64,000 nucleotides of DNA, from the NCBI GenBank assembly GCA_026214975.1, contig CM047809.1:26363375-26427374 (forward strand), given 5' to 3'. This stretch comes from Gentiana macrophylla. Lineage: Eukaryota; Streptophyta; Magnoliopsida; Gentianales; Gentianaceae. The notes beneath the pieces were generated by a model. That model was not told the DNA's origin, made no database searches, and saw only the letters and a program-made list of their open reading frames with translations. This document shows, in pieces, positions 34,301 to 46,010 of the stretch (within the stretch, counting starts at the first letter, position 1; every line of letters begins with the position of its first letter). Position numbers and translations under genes: made by a program.

Positions 34301-36000
34301 CATATTAGATATGGAAGAGGATAATGTCGAATATATCTTAACCGATGATTTGAAGTTGTCATAGGCAAAATCAGAAAGGCTTGGAGCGTAGTACGACATA
34401 TGCAACTTTGTGGAATGTCTTAGCAAGTACGCTGGATATTATTTACTTGTCCGCGGAGCAAAATGTTTGTCTCCAAACATGCTGTCTTCTAGAGGAAGTC
34501 TTTCTTCCAAATGAAACAGTGGGAGTAAATAAGATCTCAAAAGAGTTTGAGAACCACAAAGATATATTCAACCATTGGAACATGAGCAGACGCCGCATAG
34601 CGATGAGGTGTAAAACACTGCTCAGTGCACACAAAAGTTCTATAAGTCTGTGGATAACCTCAAGCCCAAAGGGCTGCTGGTATGTTCATCTTGATGAATG
34701 AATATCTCATGACTTATGAAGGAATGTTTGAAAGGCAAGATTGAGAGATATGGCCAGGAGCCATAATATCCGAATTAGATTCCATCAGTGACAACCAGGT
34801 TGTGAACCTAGTCTGTCTTACCTAAGGGGAATGTCCCTGAAAGGCTGGCATGGATAGTAATATAATTACCATAAGGCTATAGTGACGGCTAAAGGGTATG
34901 GGGTGTAAACCTTGTAATTATCTTTATGCTGCCAGCTGAGCCTAATTCTATTCAGATGATGCTTGTTACAAGTTCGTATCATGGCTATATGATAGTGTTA
35001 AAGACGTTGGGAAAATAGCCCGATGTTCATTGATAATAACATGATATGTGAGCCCACGAGATTGATTTATGGACTCGAACAAGTTTCTCTAGACGATTTT
35101 TTTGTTTGATAATCAAAAGAGTTTGATTTAGTCAAAAGAATGAATATGCCCAATGTGCAAGATGGATAGTGGGAGTGTGTTATGATTTTTGAGCAAGGTA
35201 TTGGATATTTCTCTCGGGAATCATCACCCCATGTCACAGTGAATTATTGTTTGGTAGTTCAAGGTCTTTACGAAAGCACTTGGATTGGCAGTTCTTATTT
35301 TTAGAAATAAGAATCTATAGTGATAGATTTAACTGCTGTTAGATTATAGTTTACCTGTATAGATGTGATGCTAAAAGAGTTTAGCATAGATCACAACAGG
35401 GGATACTGCTAGCCGGTGTTCTCAAGATCTATCTATGTTAGGACGTTAGTCCTAAAGATGAGGTGAAAGATGATGTTTATGAAAGGTTCCCTTCGCTACT
35501 GCGATAGGAACCATCATAAAAGTAATGCCGGATGTTCATAGTCCATGAAGAGTCATGAGCAAGTATGAAATTAAATCTGATGAATGTCGAGAATATCCTT
35601 AAACAAGTTAAGAAAAGGATGGTTTCCTAGTTTATCGAAACTTGGAAGTGAATTAATATAGTTATACAGACGTATATCCTGAGTCTTATGAAGGCGAGTG
35701 AGCTACAGTTTGGGTTTGCAGTCACTTAATCAAGTGATACATTGAGTTGGAAATGTTCTAGCCTATGGGTCACCAGACACTCTACAACAACTTAGCTAAA
35801 ACATAGTAAGGCCTTTGAGGCACAAATGAGCAAAGACATGGATCTGTATGTTCATTCCTCGAACCTTATATGGTTCTTCCACCTTTTCTATATAGTTGAT
35901 ATAGTAAATGGATTCATTGCTTGAAGCTTGACCAGTGGTCTCGCCGAGATCCGTGTGTGTATTGAGGTGGTTCCTTTTTCTTGGTCATTTGGAACATGAT
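31400..36000 (+). pseudogene. Element B decayed internal region
   Basis: No open frame over about 106 codons. Stretches around 33980-34250 vaguely follow copia RT order (a LLLRN-like word, then MQSIPYP-like), but I cannot place domains securely. The stretch at 32430-32620 repeats CACCAAA...AAAGCTGGGTCGC twice. The region is treated as an eroded gag-pol. Confidence 0.55.
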
Positions 36001-36080
36001 ATGAAGATAGTCCGAGTCCCCATGGATAGCGATCCGTTCACGGCTAGCGCTGGTTACGAGTATTGCATGAGATTCTTGTG
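36000..36080 (+). pseudogene. Element B RNase H C-terminal remnant
   Basis: The frame reads MKIVRVPMDSDPFTASAGYE followed by YCM. The DPFT word at this place before the polypurine tract corresponds to the IADPFTK block that ends plant copia pol. It supports the Ty1/copia call. Confidence 0.55.
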
Positions 36081-36121
36081 TTTCAACTTGGTCTTGTGTG
36101 TACGAGTGATTGGTTTAAGGC

Positions 36122-36133
36122 CAAGTGGGAGAT
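36122..36133 (+). other. Polypurine tract of element B
   Basis: CAAGTGGGAGAT directly before the TGTTGAAATAG start of the 3' LTR, the common form in plant copia elements. Confidence 0.9.
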
Positions 36134-37263
36134 TGTTGAAATAGTGTCCTAAACCCAATCGGTTGGACCGATCCGACCGGTCGGATCATTTCTACTATTT
36201 CTTTGTGTTTATACATATATTAAATGGATTTTCTGTTGTCATATATACGTTCTTTTAAAGAACCAATTGTGAATTGTTACATGATAACGTTCTTAGTATT
36301 AAACTGTGATAGAGAAACCATGATAGTAGATTATGGTTGATGAGATCTTTAATCACTTTAATAAGTTTGATACTTAAATGTCTCTAGCGTATGTACCGCT
36401 AAGGTGGCATTGATGGTACGTGCAACATGCTAGCACGTATTAGATGTCTTTTGTCTTTAAAAGGTGATAGATCTCGCTCATCGAATTGTAGAGACACTTG
36501 ACCGTGACGTGGACGCAGTATTAGAGAATGCGACGTTAGATCGACTCCACTTACATTAAGTGTCGCACTATGTGGCGGTTGTGTAATTATCCTTAGACCG
36601 AGTCTACATGGCATCACGGTGTGGATTGTCATGCTTTGACACTATTGAGGTTTCCTCAGCCACGCGGAGATCATGCGGTAGTGATTGGGTGTGATACTGA
36701 AGCATGCGGAGTATACATGTTTGGTTGTTTGGAAATCGCGTACCTTATCAGCAGAGGTGAATATCCGAAAGGGCCTTCTTATAAGGAATGTCTTACTCTC
36801 GTGAATCTTTGCAAAGTGGAAGTAAATGAGTGATATCCAGATTATAAGATACGGTTGTTGATGTTTTGACACTCGACTAACGACTGTATGGATATTATTA
36901 CAGCGATAGGATTGTAAGTTACACGGTAATCGCTTTCACATGAAAGGTAGTAGTCATTGCATTTGACTCTTCCGATGATTGTTCACGTGTGTTGCTATAC
37001 TCTATCCCGTGATCGTTAGGCATGAAGGGTATTTTCGTAATTTGCACTTTGTGTCTACGGACAACATATTCGGAAGCCTATCAGGTCACACACATATGAA
37101 CATCTAGCCGGATTAAAATGTGGTTATGGTTGATTAAATAAGGAAAGTTTATCTCGAGACTATAAGTGGTTATAAAGTGGTAAATTAATATGGTTGTATT
37201 TATTTATTATGAATAAATATAATACAAGATATTAATTATGGTGATTAATTAAATATATGTATT
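36134..37263 (+). repeat. Element B 3' LTR, left segment
   Basis: Collinear with the 5' LTR up to TATATGTATT (37254-37263), which is the left target duplication of MULE2. Confidence 0.92.
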
Positions 37264-37582
37264 GATATTTGTTTATAAGACTAGTTTGAACACTTAATAG
37301 GCATTTAGACACACTTAAATCTTATTTGTTTATAAGGACACATTTCATTTGGTTTTCCTCTATTACCCTTTACATCATTTAATTGATTTACCTGCTTTAA
37401 ACTCGGTGTTTAGAATTTAGATCTTCTCCTCCCGTCTCAAAACCGACTTCTTCTCGCCGCCGCAATATCGTGAATCGAAGCAAGCAAGGATCATTATCTC
37501 AAATTAGAGCTAATAATAGGCTGCAGCTATGCTTTATCTTCTTCGTTTCTCGTTTGCTCATTGCTCAACAAAGTAGAAAACT

Positions 37583-37775
37583 ACCGTAAACAATTAACTT
37601 AATTTACTTCATGGCTATCAACAAAGTGTTTGAAACGCCATATGATAACTAATATGAATGGCTCTTGCGCAAACAATTAACTTAATTTACTTCATGGCTA
37701 TCAATATTTTATTTGTATTTTTGAAACGGCCTTTATATGATATGTAATAAGTGATGAATGGCTCTAATTGCAAAA
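37583..37775. repeat. Tandem duplication in MULE2, two copies of about 85-105 bp
   Basis: CAAACAATTAACTTAATTTA and CTTCATGGCTATCAA appear at 37589 and 37671. The blocks CGCCATATGATA/CGGCCTTTATATGATA and GAATGGCTCT also recur in order. Confidence 0.8.
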
Positions 37776-38600
37776 GTGATCCAAGAATGAAACTTGTGTT
37801 TTATGATGGATGATGTTACACTTTGCAACTCAGCAAATGCTCATGCTCCGCTTCAGAGAGGTTGGACGAAAGGCCCAAGATAGTGGACGGGCGCCCACGG
37901 CACCGACTCAAATAAACCAACTTAAAAACCTATAAATAGGCACGATTTCTCAAACCCTAATGACCATATTTCACCCTCTAGGCGCCACAAGCCCCTTTGG
38001 GCAAATTTTGTCGTTCGTTTTTCCACCGCAATAAACATCTTTTAATTTCTTTTCAATTATGTTATTTCTATTCCAACGATGAGCTAAGGCTAAGCCTGAA
38101 CAAGCACGTGAAGCCTCTCTCCGCAGCTGCTTTCGCTTTAACTTTGGATTTGTTTTGTGAGTTTTATTAAAGCTTGTATCTTTATTATGCTTTTATATAG
38201 ATTATGCAATTATATCGATAGATTGTTGCTTATTGATGTTTATTTTGATGAAAGTCATGTTAAACCTTAGATCACCATAATAAAGTTTGGACTTTTAACC
38301 TAAAAATAACGAGAGTTGATAGGTTGAGATCGACTCCGATTAATCGCTATACTACGATCCCTACACTTGAAATACCGATTTATAAATTTATTACTTGTTG
38401 TTTTGCATAGATAAAATCTGGATACGTAGATTGAAGAAGACTCTAGCTAAAGAAGAAGCTTCTCAATAGTTGCCGAGACGAGCCTGAGAGACTGCAGATC
38501 GTACGTACGGGTGGATGAGAATGGTGATGAAATTATTACGGACCCCATTCGACTATTTTGTGTAAATAAATAAAATTTCTGGAAAGAAAGACTAAGCAAG
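37776..38600 (+). other. MULE2 segment with promoter-like sequence, origin unknown
   Basis: Around 37930-37945 CCTATAAATAGGC is TATA-like, followed by an AACCCTAATG and pyrimidine-rich leader. This could be a captured promoter or an LTR fragment. No protein is recognised. Confidence 0.35.
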
Positions 38601-39082
38601 AATATTCACAACAAAAACCAACATAATATGCTGTTAAAATTAAATTCATAGAATACAGGGATTTGCTCGAATAAGAAATATGGGTCCTCTAAAAGAGTGA
38701 CTTGTTGATTTTTGTCTGCTTATTTGCCACAAAATAAACAAGATGAGGCAGGGGCAAAAGCTTCACGGTGAAGTAGAAAGGGACCTGTGCTAAGAAAGGG
38801 AGATGGAGTCATGGATAGGGAGGTGGTAAGCCTGAAACAGAGGTCGCAGAGGTGATAATGGTCTCGATGTGTGTAGAAGTGGAACGAAAGGGAATGGGGA
38901 ATGCAAAATGGTGAGAATAATAGTGGTAGATGGACACGCCGCGATTTAGGAAGACTCGCCAGTGTGCTTCATTTGATACACTTTGAAAAGGGAAAGTTTG
39001 GTATTCCAAAATAAATTGTTTTTTGTTGCCCTGGAAGTACTTATTTAGCCCTGGCCATACCACTAGCCATGGACAGGAGGTT

Positions 39083-39330
39083 ATGGAAGTTGTGTTTCGC
39101 GCATTAGGTTTTGGGGACTTAACTCGTGGAGTTTGTGGTTTAATGTGGGTCTCTAATCAAGGTGGAGATACAAAGAATAGACCGAATATGGCGGGTCGGA
39201 TGTATCATTATGTTGTCGGGTTGCAGTATCGGAATTGAAGTATTTTTTGGTGTTTGTTGTAGGTTTGGCTTTGCTAAAATTTAGGGAGAGAGTTGTGAGT
39301 GATCCCTTTGGTGCTTTGGCTAATTGGTAG
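39083..39330 (+). pseudogene. Captured 5' end of an LRR receptor-like kinase gene, two exons
   Basis: Exon 2 (39263-39330) reads GLALLKFRERVVSDPFGALA then NW and a stop. This is the start of the LRRNT_2 cap domain that follows the signal peptide in plant LRR receptor kinases of the MRH1/MDIS1 type. It is preceded by TTTGTTGTAG (acceptor). Exon 1 (about 39083-39161) carries a hydrophobic, signal-like stretch ending CGLMWVSNQ and a G before the GT donor at 39162. Splicing G|GT restores Gly and keeps the frame open. The full gene would encode about 600-700 residues, so only the tip was captured. Confidence 0.75.
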
Positions 39331-39371
39331 CAAGATTATCATTTTTGTTTGTTGTTCCTTATTGACAATGC

Positions 39372-41206
39372 AGTGACATTAATGTCACTTCATAAAATGT
39401 TGTTATTGTCACTCACTTCATAAATATTGGTGTCATTGTGTGTCACTGCATAAGGTGTCGCTTCATAAAATGAGATATCACAATAAACAGTACGAAAACA
39501 TATGAATTAAGGAGAAAATTTATGTTGATCGTAGTTTTATATCAAAAGATATAGCCGCTTGTAGTCGATTTTATGAAAAAAGAAAAGAAATCAATTTTTT
39601 GAAATTAAGTCGGAAAAATATCAATTGTAATCGCAGTGTTGCTTCATTACTGTGTCGCATGATCACGGCATTACGTCATCAAATGTCACTTCATCGAGGT
39701 GTCTCGCATCGCGCGCCTCTCGTGACATCAAGGGTGGTCACCGTGATCGTGGTGGTCATCGACGGGGTGGTCATGGTCGTGATCGGGGTGGTCACCGATC
39801 GTGGAGGTCATCAGATCGGGGTGGTCAATGCATCATCGTGATGAATGCATCTTGTTGGTCAATGCATCGCGTGTCACTACATCGCGGTTGTGAGTGCATC
39901 GCGTGTCTTTTCATAAAGGTGTCTCTCGCATCGCGCGCCATCAGATCGGAGGTGGTCACCGATCGCGTGTCTCTCAGATCGGGTTGATCAATCGATCGAG
40001 GTGTCTCTCGATCGGGTGGTCACCGCATGGGGTGGCCACCGATCGCGGTGGTGAATGGATCTAGGATGGTCAATGCATCGCGTGTCACTTCATCGAGGCG
40101 TCTCGCATTGCGGTGTCTCAGATCGGGGTGGTCACCGATCGGTGGTCTCGTGATCGGGGTGGTTATTAGCTACATCACGGTGTCTCTACATCGCGTGTCT
40201 TTGCATCGGGGTGGTCACCGCATCGCGTGTCTCTCAGATCGGGGTGGTCACTTCATCGTGATGTCTCTCGTGATAGCGGTGTCTCTACATCGCCACATGT
40301 CACATCATCTTCACATGTCACCAATTGTGATGGTCACTCGATCCTCGATGGTCCCTTGGCATCGCGTGGTCAATGCATCGGGGTGGTAACTTTATCGCGT
40401 GGTCGCTGCATCGGGTGGTCACCGTGATCGCGTTGTCTCTCGTGATCGTGGTGTCACTTTATCGCCGTGTCTCTACATCGCGGTGTCTCTGCATCGCGGT
40501 GTCACTTCACCGCGATGTTTTTGCAATGCGGTTTCACTTCATCGCGGTTTCACTTCATCGCTGTGTCTCTACACCGCGGTGTATCTGCATCGTCAAATGT
40601 TATAACATCGCGGTGTATCTGCAAGTCACTTCATCGATGAGTCTCTGCATCGCTGCATTGCGGTGTCTCTGCATCGCGGTGTCACTTCATCACGGTGTCT
40701 CTACATCGTCACATGTCACATCATCTTCACATGTCACTGAATCGTGATGGTCACTACATCCCGATGGTCATTGAATCGCGGTGGTCGATACATCGTGATG
40801 GTCAATGCATCGGGGGTGGTCACTGCATCGCGGTGGTCGTTGCATCGCGGTGGTCAATACGGTGTCACTTCATTACGGTGTCTCTACATCGCGGTGTCTC
40901 TACATCTTCACATGTCACTGAATCGTGATGGTCACTGCATCCTGATGGTCACTACATCGCAGTGGTCAATGCATCGGGGGCATTGCATCACGGTGTTCGT
41001 TGCATCGGGGTGGTCGTTGCATCGCGGTGGTCCCTGCATCGCAGTGGTTAATGCATCGGGGGTGGTCACTGCATCGCGGTGGTGAATGCATCACGGTGGT
41101 CAATGCGGTGTATCTGCATCGCGGTGTCACTTCATCGCTATGTCTCTGCATCGCGGTGTCTTTGAAATGCGGTGTCTCTGCATCGTGGTGTCACTTCATC
41201 CCGGCG
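39372..41206. repeat. CpG-rich minisatellite, 16-17 bp units, in MULE2
   Basis: Units vary around CATCGCGGTGTCTCTG (16), CATCGCGGTGTCACTT and CATCGCGGTGGTCAATG (17). From about 39690 to 41206 there are on the order of 90 units. To the left (39372-39475) poorer precursor-like units such as GTCACTTCATAAAATG occur without the CGCG core. The array is far richer in GC and CpG than its flanks. It stays open in several frames because units rarely form stops, which creates many spurious ORFs. Confidence 0.93.
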
Positions 41207-41227
41207 GTCACCGAAAAGGTAAAAAAA

Positions 41228-41352
41228 AACACCGTCATAGCATCCAGGAAAAAAAAATAGCATCGAGCAACAAAAAAAATATAGAAGAAATTTTAGCATC
41301 CAGCAAAAAAAAAAAAAAAAAAAAACAAAACATGTTTTAGCATCCAGCAGCA
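41228..41352. repeat. TAGCATCCAGCA plus poly-A short repeats
   Basis: About four copies of TAGCATCCAGCA or a variant, each followed by an A-rich run, sit just right of the minisatellite. CATC is shared with the array, so they may be an end variant of it. Confidence 0.7.
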
Positions 41353-41602
41353 AAAATAAAAATAAAAAATACATAAATAAACACACAACACGTGAATAAC
41401 AAAGCAAATAAAACAAATTCTTTCGTTCAGCGCAGCTTTTTATTTATTTATTTATTAATTGAGGGTATATTAGTCTATGTATTAATTTTGTGTCCTTATA
41501 ACTAAATAAGATTTCTTAGTGTTCTATTTGCCTAATTAAGTCCAATTTGTGTTCTTTTAGACCATTGCCCCTATATGTATTTAGATACATATTTCTAAAT
41601 TT

Positions 41603-41712
<110 letters not shown>

Positions 41713-42055
41713 CAAATTAATTAATCATAGCATTATATTAATTAAAGAAAATCTCAATTCTCAATTTAGTGGGATTTGGGGCGCCACTTGCAAAGTATAT
41801 TGGATACATTTGGTTTGTGCAATTTAATTAATAAGATTACCATAATATTAATATTAGATATTAATTGATTTTGGAAAAATAGATTTATGGTAATAAGATA
41901 AATATAATCAATATAAGATATTGGCAATATTTAGATTTTATTTAATATGAGATATTATAATAAAATAGATAAATCAATCTAGAGATTTTCTTTATTTTAT
42001 TGGGAAAAGCTTTTCTTCCTCCACTCTACATGGCGCCATCGAATATACATAGGAG

Positions 42056-42219
42056 AGGTGGCATGGACCTGTAAACTTTTTTCACAAAGTGAAATATTTA
42101 ACACAAGATAAATAATTTTTTTCACGGGTCCAAATATTTTTCTATAGATAAAATGTAGAGTATTTTTAGTTTTAATGGGGTCCATGGACCACCCTTTGAT
42201 AAGGGTAGATCCGCCCCTG
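42056..42219. mobile_element. hAT-like MITE in the element B 3' LTR
   Basis: A 164-bp block absent from the 5' LTR, flanked by ATAGGAG at 42049-42055 and 42220-42226. The right end, reverse-complemented, starts CAGGGGCGGATCTACCC, a common hAT-type terminus in plants. The left end AGGTGGCATGGACC is a poor partner, but GGTGG..CATGGACC recurs inverted near the right end. Confidence 0.6.
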
Positions 42220-42593
42220 ATAGGAGGTGGATGTCAAGCTCTTTTATACATCACAATTGCAAGAGCTCATAGTTCTTGTGTAAAATAGAGAGCATCCTAT
42301 AGAGAGTTGGAGAGAGGGGAAAATGCCGGTCTAGCACCGAGTTTTCCAATAGCAATCCATGATGGTATTCCGGTGGGTCGCTCGTGTGGACTAATGGTAG
42401 AGGCCGAACACTTGGGCGGCTCTATGCAGAACTACTCTCCTTAGACGGTCAAAGCATCGATCTTTTAGATCAACCAAGGTAACCACCGTCTACTAGCTTA
42501 TTTGTTTGCTGCTTAAACGAAGTTGATCTTGGGTAAAAGCAGATCAAAATTTTGAATTCCGCTGCATTCCCGAGTAGATTTCCTAACAAAATT

Positions 42594-43167
42594 ATGTATG
42601 TTTAGAAGCAAGAAAGGACGAGCAGAAAGCACAAGTTTAAATGGTACCGCAAAGAAAATAGCCAGTAACACTTAAGAACTTAATTCAACCATCAGTGTAA
42701 AAATAGAGTGAAAAGTGTGTGTCAAATTGTTGTCCGACAGTGAGTGATACTTTTTCGGTACTTGTTCGATGCTCCTTCTACTTCAATCTGGTTGGTTGGT
42801 TCGAACATCGGAGTTGCAGATTGTACACGTCACAGATTGGGCTGCGGTTATTTTGGTGACATATTTCCACAACTCATATACTCTTGTATTTTTATTGGTA
42901 CTTTGGAGTAATTTGAGTTGTTGTACGTGGAACACTTGTATCTCTTATTTACTGACTAGTGGAGGTTTTTGTGGGCTCCGGCCTCGTGGTTTTTACTCTC
43001 TCACATTGAGAGGGGTTTTCCACGTTAAAATTCTGGTGTTATTTTATTCCTCTTTATTTCACTACGTGACTTTCTACTAGTAAAATATTCCGTTACGCTT
43101 ACTAGTGGGAAAATAATTTGTAGGTGTTTGCGATAATTTTCTTGTTATCGCGGCATTTTTACCAACA
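42594..43167 (+). repeat. Element C 3' LTR, right segment
   Basis: From ATGTATG after the B duplication to ACCAACA. Matches 8364-8940 with few changes. Confidence 0.92.
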
Positions 43168-43172
43168 TATTG

Positions 43173-44415
43173 GGTTTGATGTGTTCGTTAAGGATTTCTA
43201 AGAAGCGCGGTCCGAATCACTTTCTCGTTGGAACTATCAGGAATGAGTAGCTGGGAATGTGTCTCACAGATATTACTTCATGTGGGAAGTAGAAAGACAA
43301 TCCCCGTATTTGTTAATCCTCAAAACTGATCGATCCCGGGAGTTCATATTGGTTATGGACTCGTTGATCACTAGTGGGTTAATATTAAATAAGGATAAGA
43401 TGTAATGAAGAACGTTTGCGGAAACATTCCCGCTTCATTACGGATAGTCTATGGAGGGTTAGTCTATATACAATGATTATATCAATAGACATTTATTGAC
43501 TCGACACTTTGATAATAAGTTATATCTATCATAGATAGAGTTGAGTGTCGGATTTATGGTGGCGTAATTTCGTAATTAATAAGTTGAATAGATATGTTCT
43601 GTTCGATGAATGTTTTATTCAATTTATTGTAGCTACTGGTTATAGGTCCATGGTCTCCGGGTTGGCTCCTAATACAGGAGTGTTTTCTCGTATTTTGGAA
43701 CCTCAAGAATAAATTAAATAGTTGGTCTAATTAATGAATATAGATATTATTTATTCAGTAAATAATACGTAAAATAGAAAGGACATTTTCTATTATTCGA
43801 TGGCACAATATTGGCGCCACATGTGTAGAAAATTGGGAAAATAAATTTTCCTCAATTATATCACAAGTGTAATTAATTATTTATTTCTTAAATAATTAAG
43901 GGATAAAATAAGAGATTGATTTTATCAATTAATGAAGATTATCTCATTTATGGTGATTATCTCTTATTTAGGAAAAATATCTTTGGAAAAAAAAATTGAC
44001 TTGTGAAAAGGATAACTCTCAGTTGCTCGGCTATTTTTCTATATAAAGAGAGTTCCTCCCAACACAATGTCATAGAAAATCTTGCGCCCCATTAGAGAAA
44101 AACTAGTTTCTTGCCTTAGCAATTGGAAGAAGAAAAACCGAGTTTTTCTTGGAGAATATTCGAGGAGGTTCGAATGTGGGATCGACGTCCACCAATCGTC
44201 GCTTGGAGATACAACTCGAAAGATCACGGCTTCTCTCAGGTTGGGTAAATCTACTAACCTTCTTGTAGATTATTAATTATTATGTGAATCATGTCGTGGT
44301 AAAATCGAAAAACAAATTTCAATTCGTTGCTTCCTTTATGCATGATCGAGCGTCTCGATCGGTGCTATGAATTAGATCTGATGATCCGAAAAGGGGAAAA
44401 AATAACCTCGGTTTA
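43173..44415 (+). repeat. Element D 5' LTR, middle segment
   Basis: Collinear with 51788-53044 of the 3' LTR, from GGTTTGATGTGTTCG to CCTCGGTTTA, where a solo LTR is inserted. Confidence 0.92.
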
Positions 44416-45892
44416 TGATCGCGTGCAAAGCACTTACTAGAAATAGGACTGGGTCTATCGTAGTAGAGTACCGACGAGTCAAGGTCGATCCCACAGAGAC
44501 TCGTAAGAACGTCTAATTATCAAGATTGAGCTTGTCACGATTAACGGTCTACGACCAAATATAATATAGACAATAGTAAAGTTTTGGTACCAATGGTGCC
44601 ACAAACTAACAATATTGTGCTAGCTCACACAGATGCATCAAGAGTTTCTATGGTATTCGTTTAATTATGAGTAATTAGTTATTCCCCCCACATATGCAAC
44701 AGTCCTCCCCATTGGTGAATTTATTCATTGTTCAGCTACGGGTACAACTCCTATCACTATCTACTCCGAAAATAGTAGTAGACAATCTATATGCAAGCTA
44801 CTCTCCTTAATTGGTCCGTAATAGCCCATACGCATAAAGAACTAGAGCTGTCGATATTGAGCGCTAACTCATACCACAAACCCAAGATAGTAAATGGCCG
44901 ACATTGATCAAGACGCTCCTCTGTGGTCCATCTAGATAATGTCCAGACATAGCACTTCACTATTCGTATTTCATGCTAGTTTACGATGACATGCAAATAG
45001 TTGATCAGGCTAGTAACATGTAAATTAAATCTATCGATCAACGTAGATGGCGCCGATTATCATGGATTTGGAATTTACTAGGTATTCAGATCTACCGATA
45101 TAGACCGTCGTAGATCTGAAGAACGCAACCACTATTTCACGATTTCTTCACCAACGAATCAGATCTATAACACATAGGGTAAAATAAACTAACTACTACA
45201 TAATTAAACTAAATAAGCAATTAAAACATACTAGTCGTATAGAACAACGATAGATCTAAATCTTGGAAAAGACAGAAAATCATACCCTCGAAGACGAGCG
45301 TAGATCTCCCTCAGATCTCTCCCTAGGTGGTGACTCCGTCGTCTCTCTGACCAGAACTCATAAAATAAATAAAATAAAGAACAAAGAACTTTTATTGCAT
45401 AATAATTGTAGTATTTGTGTGCTACCAATGTTACATTGAATTCTGAGGCGAAGCCTCTTACTTATAGCTATCTAAACCGACTTAGAAACACCTAGTGCTA
45501 CCCTTTATCCAAGAAAATTTGTTTCGGAAGGATCTGGACTCTCGTTAACCGGCGGCCCTCCTCAGTAAACCGAGGGCAATTTTGTCTTTTTTCTTCTGCC
45601 GACTTAACTTGGAAGGTTCTGGAATACCCTAGGCCCATTCCTTTCATTCAGTCTACTTCATATTCGTCCATAATGCTCAGCCCAATATTTCGTATCCTGA
45701 AAATAATTCAAATAATGCATGAAATAATATCAAAATAGAGAAAATAAACGGTAAGTGCAGATTTCTCGAATCACGAACCCGACATATGATATTCAGCTCA
45801 AATGGTTCGTATTTATAGGTCGAAACAACTATTTTTAGCTCATAATGGATAGAATGTTGATGCCGTAGGATAGACTATTTTAACCATCATCA
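44416..45892. mobile_element. Solo LTR in the element D 5' LTR
   Basis: 1477 bp, starting TGATCGCGTGC and ending AACCATCATCA, with perfect GTTTA duplications at 44411-44415 and 45893-45897. The matching 3' LTR of D reads straight through (CGGTTTACCGGG). There is no PBS, coding region or second LTR, so unequal LTR recombination has removed the rest. The left end has a GGTCGATCCCACAGAGACT motif, loosely shared with the solo LTR at 55305. Confidence 0.9.
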
Positions 45893-45897
45893 GTTTA

Positions 45898-45993
45898 CCG
45901 GGACCTCCTCCCGGGTTACCGAGAGCCATAATTTTTCTGGATCCGGTTTTTCCTACGCTTCGGATCCTGATTCCGGTTCTTGTATATCCAACA
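45898..45993 (+). repeat. Element D 5' LTR, right segment
   Basis: CCGGGACCTCCTCCCGGGTT to the terminal TATATCCAACA, which is the inverted partner of TGTTGGA. Confidence 0.92.
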
Positions 45994-45995
45994 TG

Positions 45996-46010
45996 TGGTA
46001 TCGGAACCAG
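45996..46010 (+). other. Primer binding site of element D
   Basis: TGGTATCGGAACCAG, an initiator Met tRNA-type site with changes (usual TGGTATCAGAGC), two bases after the LTR. Confidence 0.85.

Larger units (their letters stand above)
37264..41571 (+). mobile_element. Pack-MULE 2 (Mutator-like)
   Basis: Perfect 10-bp duplications TATATGTATT at 37254-37263 and 41572-41581. The left end GATATTTGTTTATAAGACTA and reverse-complemented right end GGGGCAATGGTCTAAAAGAA are alignable and stay similar for about 90 bp inward, including CTTATTTGTTTATAAGGACAC against CTTATTTAGTTATAAGGACAC (each 21 bases with one or two differences). No transposase is seen. It carries an LRR receptor kinase 5' end and a large minisatellite. 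It sits 25 bp from the MULE1 site in LTR coordinates. Confidence 0.85.

Noticed and set aside
38809..39063. 84-codon minus-strand ORF in MULE2
   Set aside because: Lies in what looks like the captured 5' region of the LRR kinase on the plus strand; no domain.
39372..41206. Possible centromeric or telomeric satellite
   Set aside because: The array is bounded by Pack-MULE ends with a target duplication, so it is cargo of the element rather than chromosomal satellite.
39599..41340. Many overlapping ORFs with SLHRG-like repeats
   Set aside because: Direct result of the 16-17 bp minisatellite lacking stop codons in several frames; not genes.
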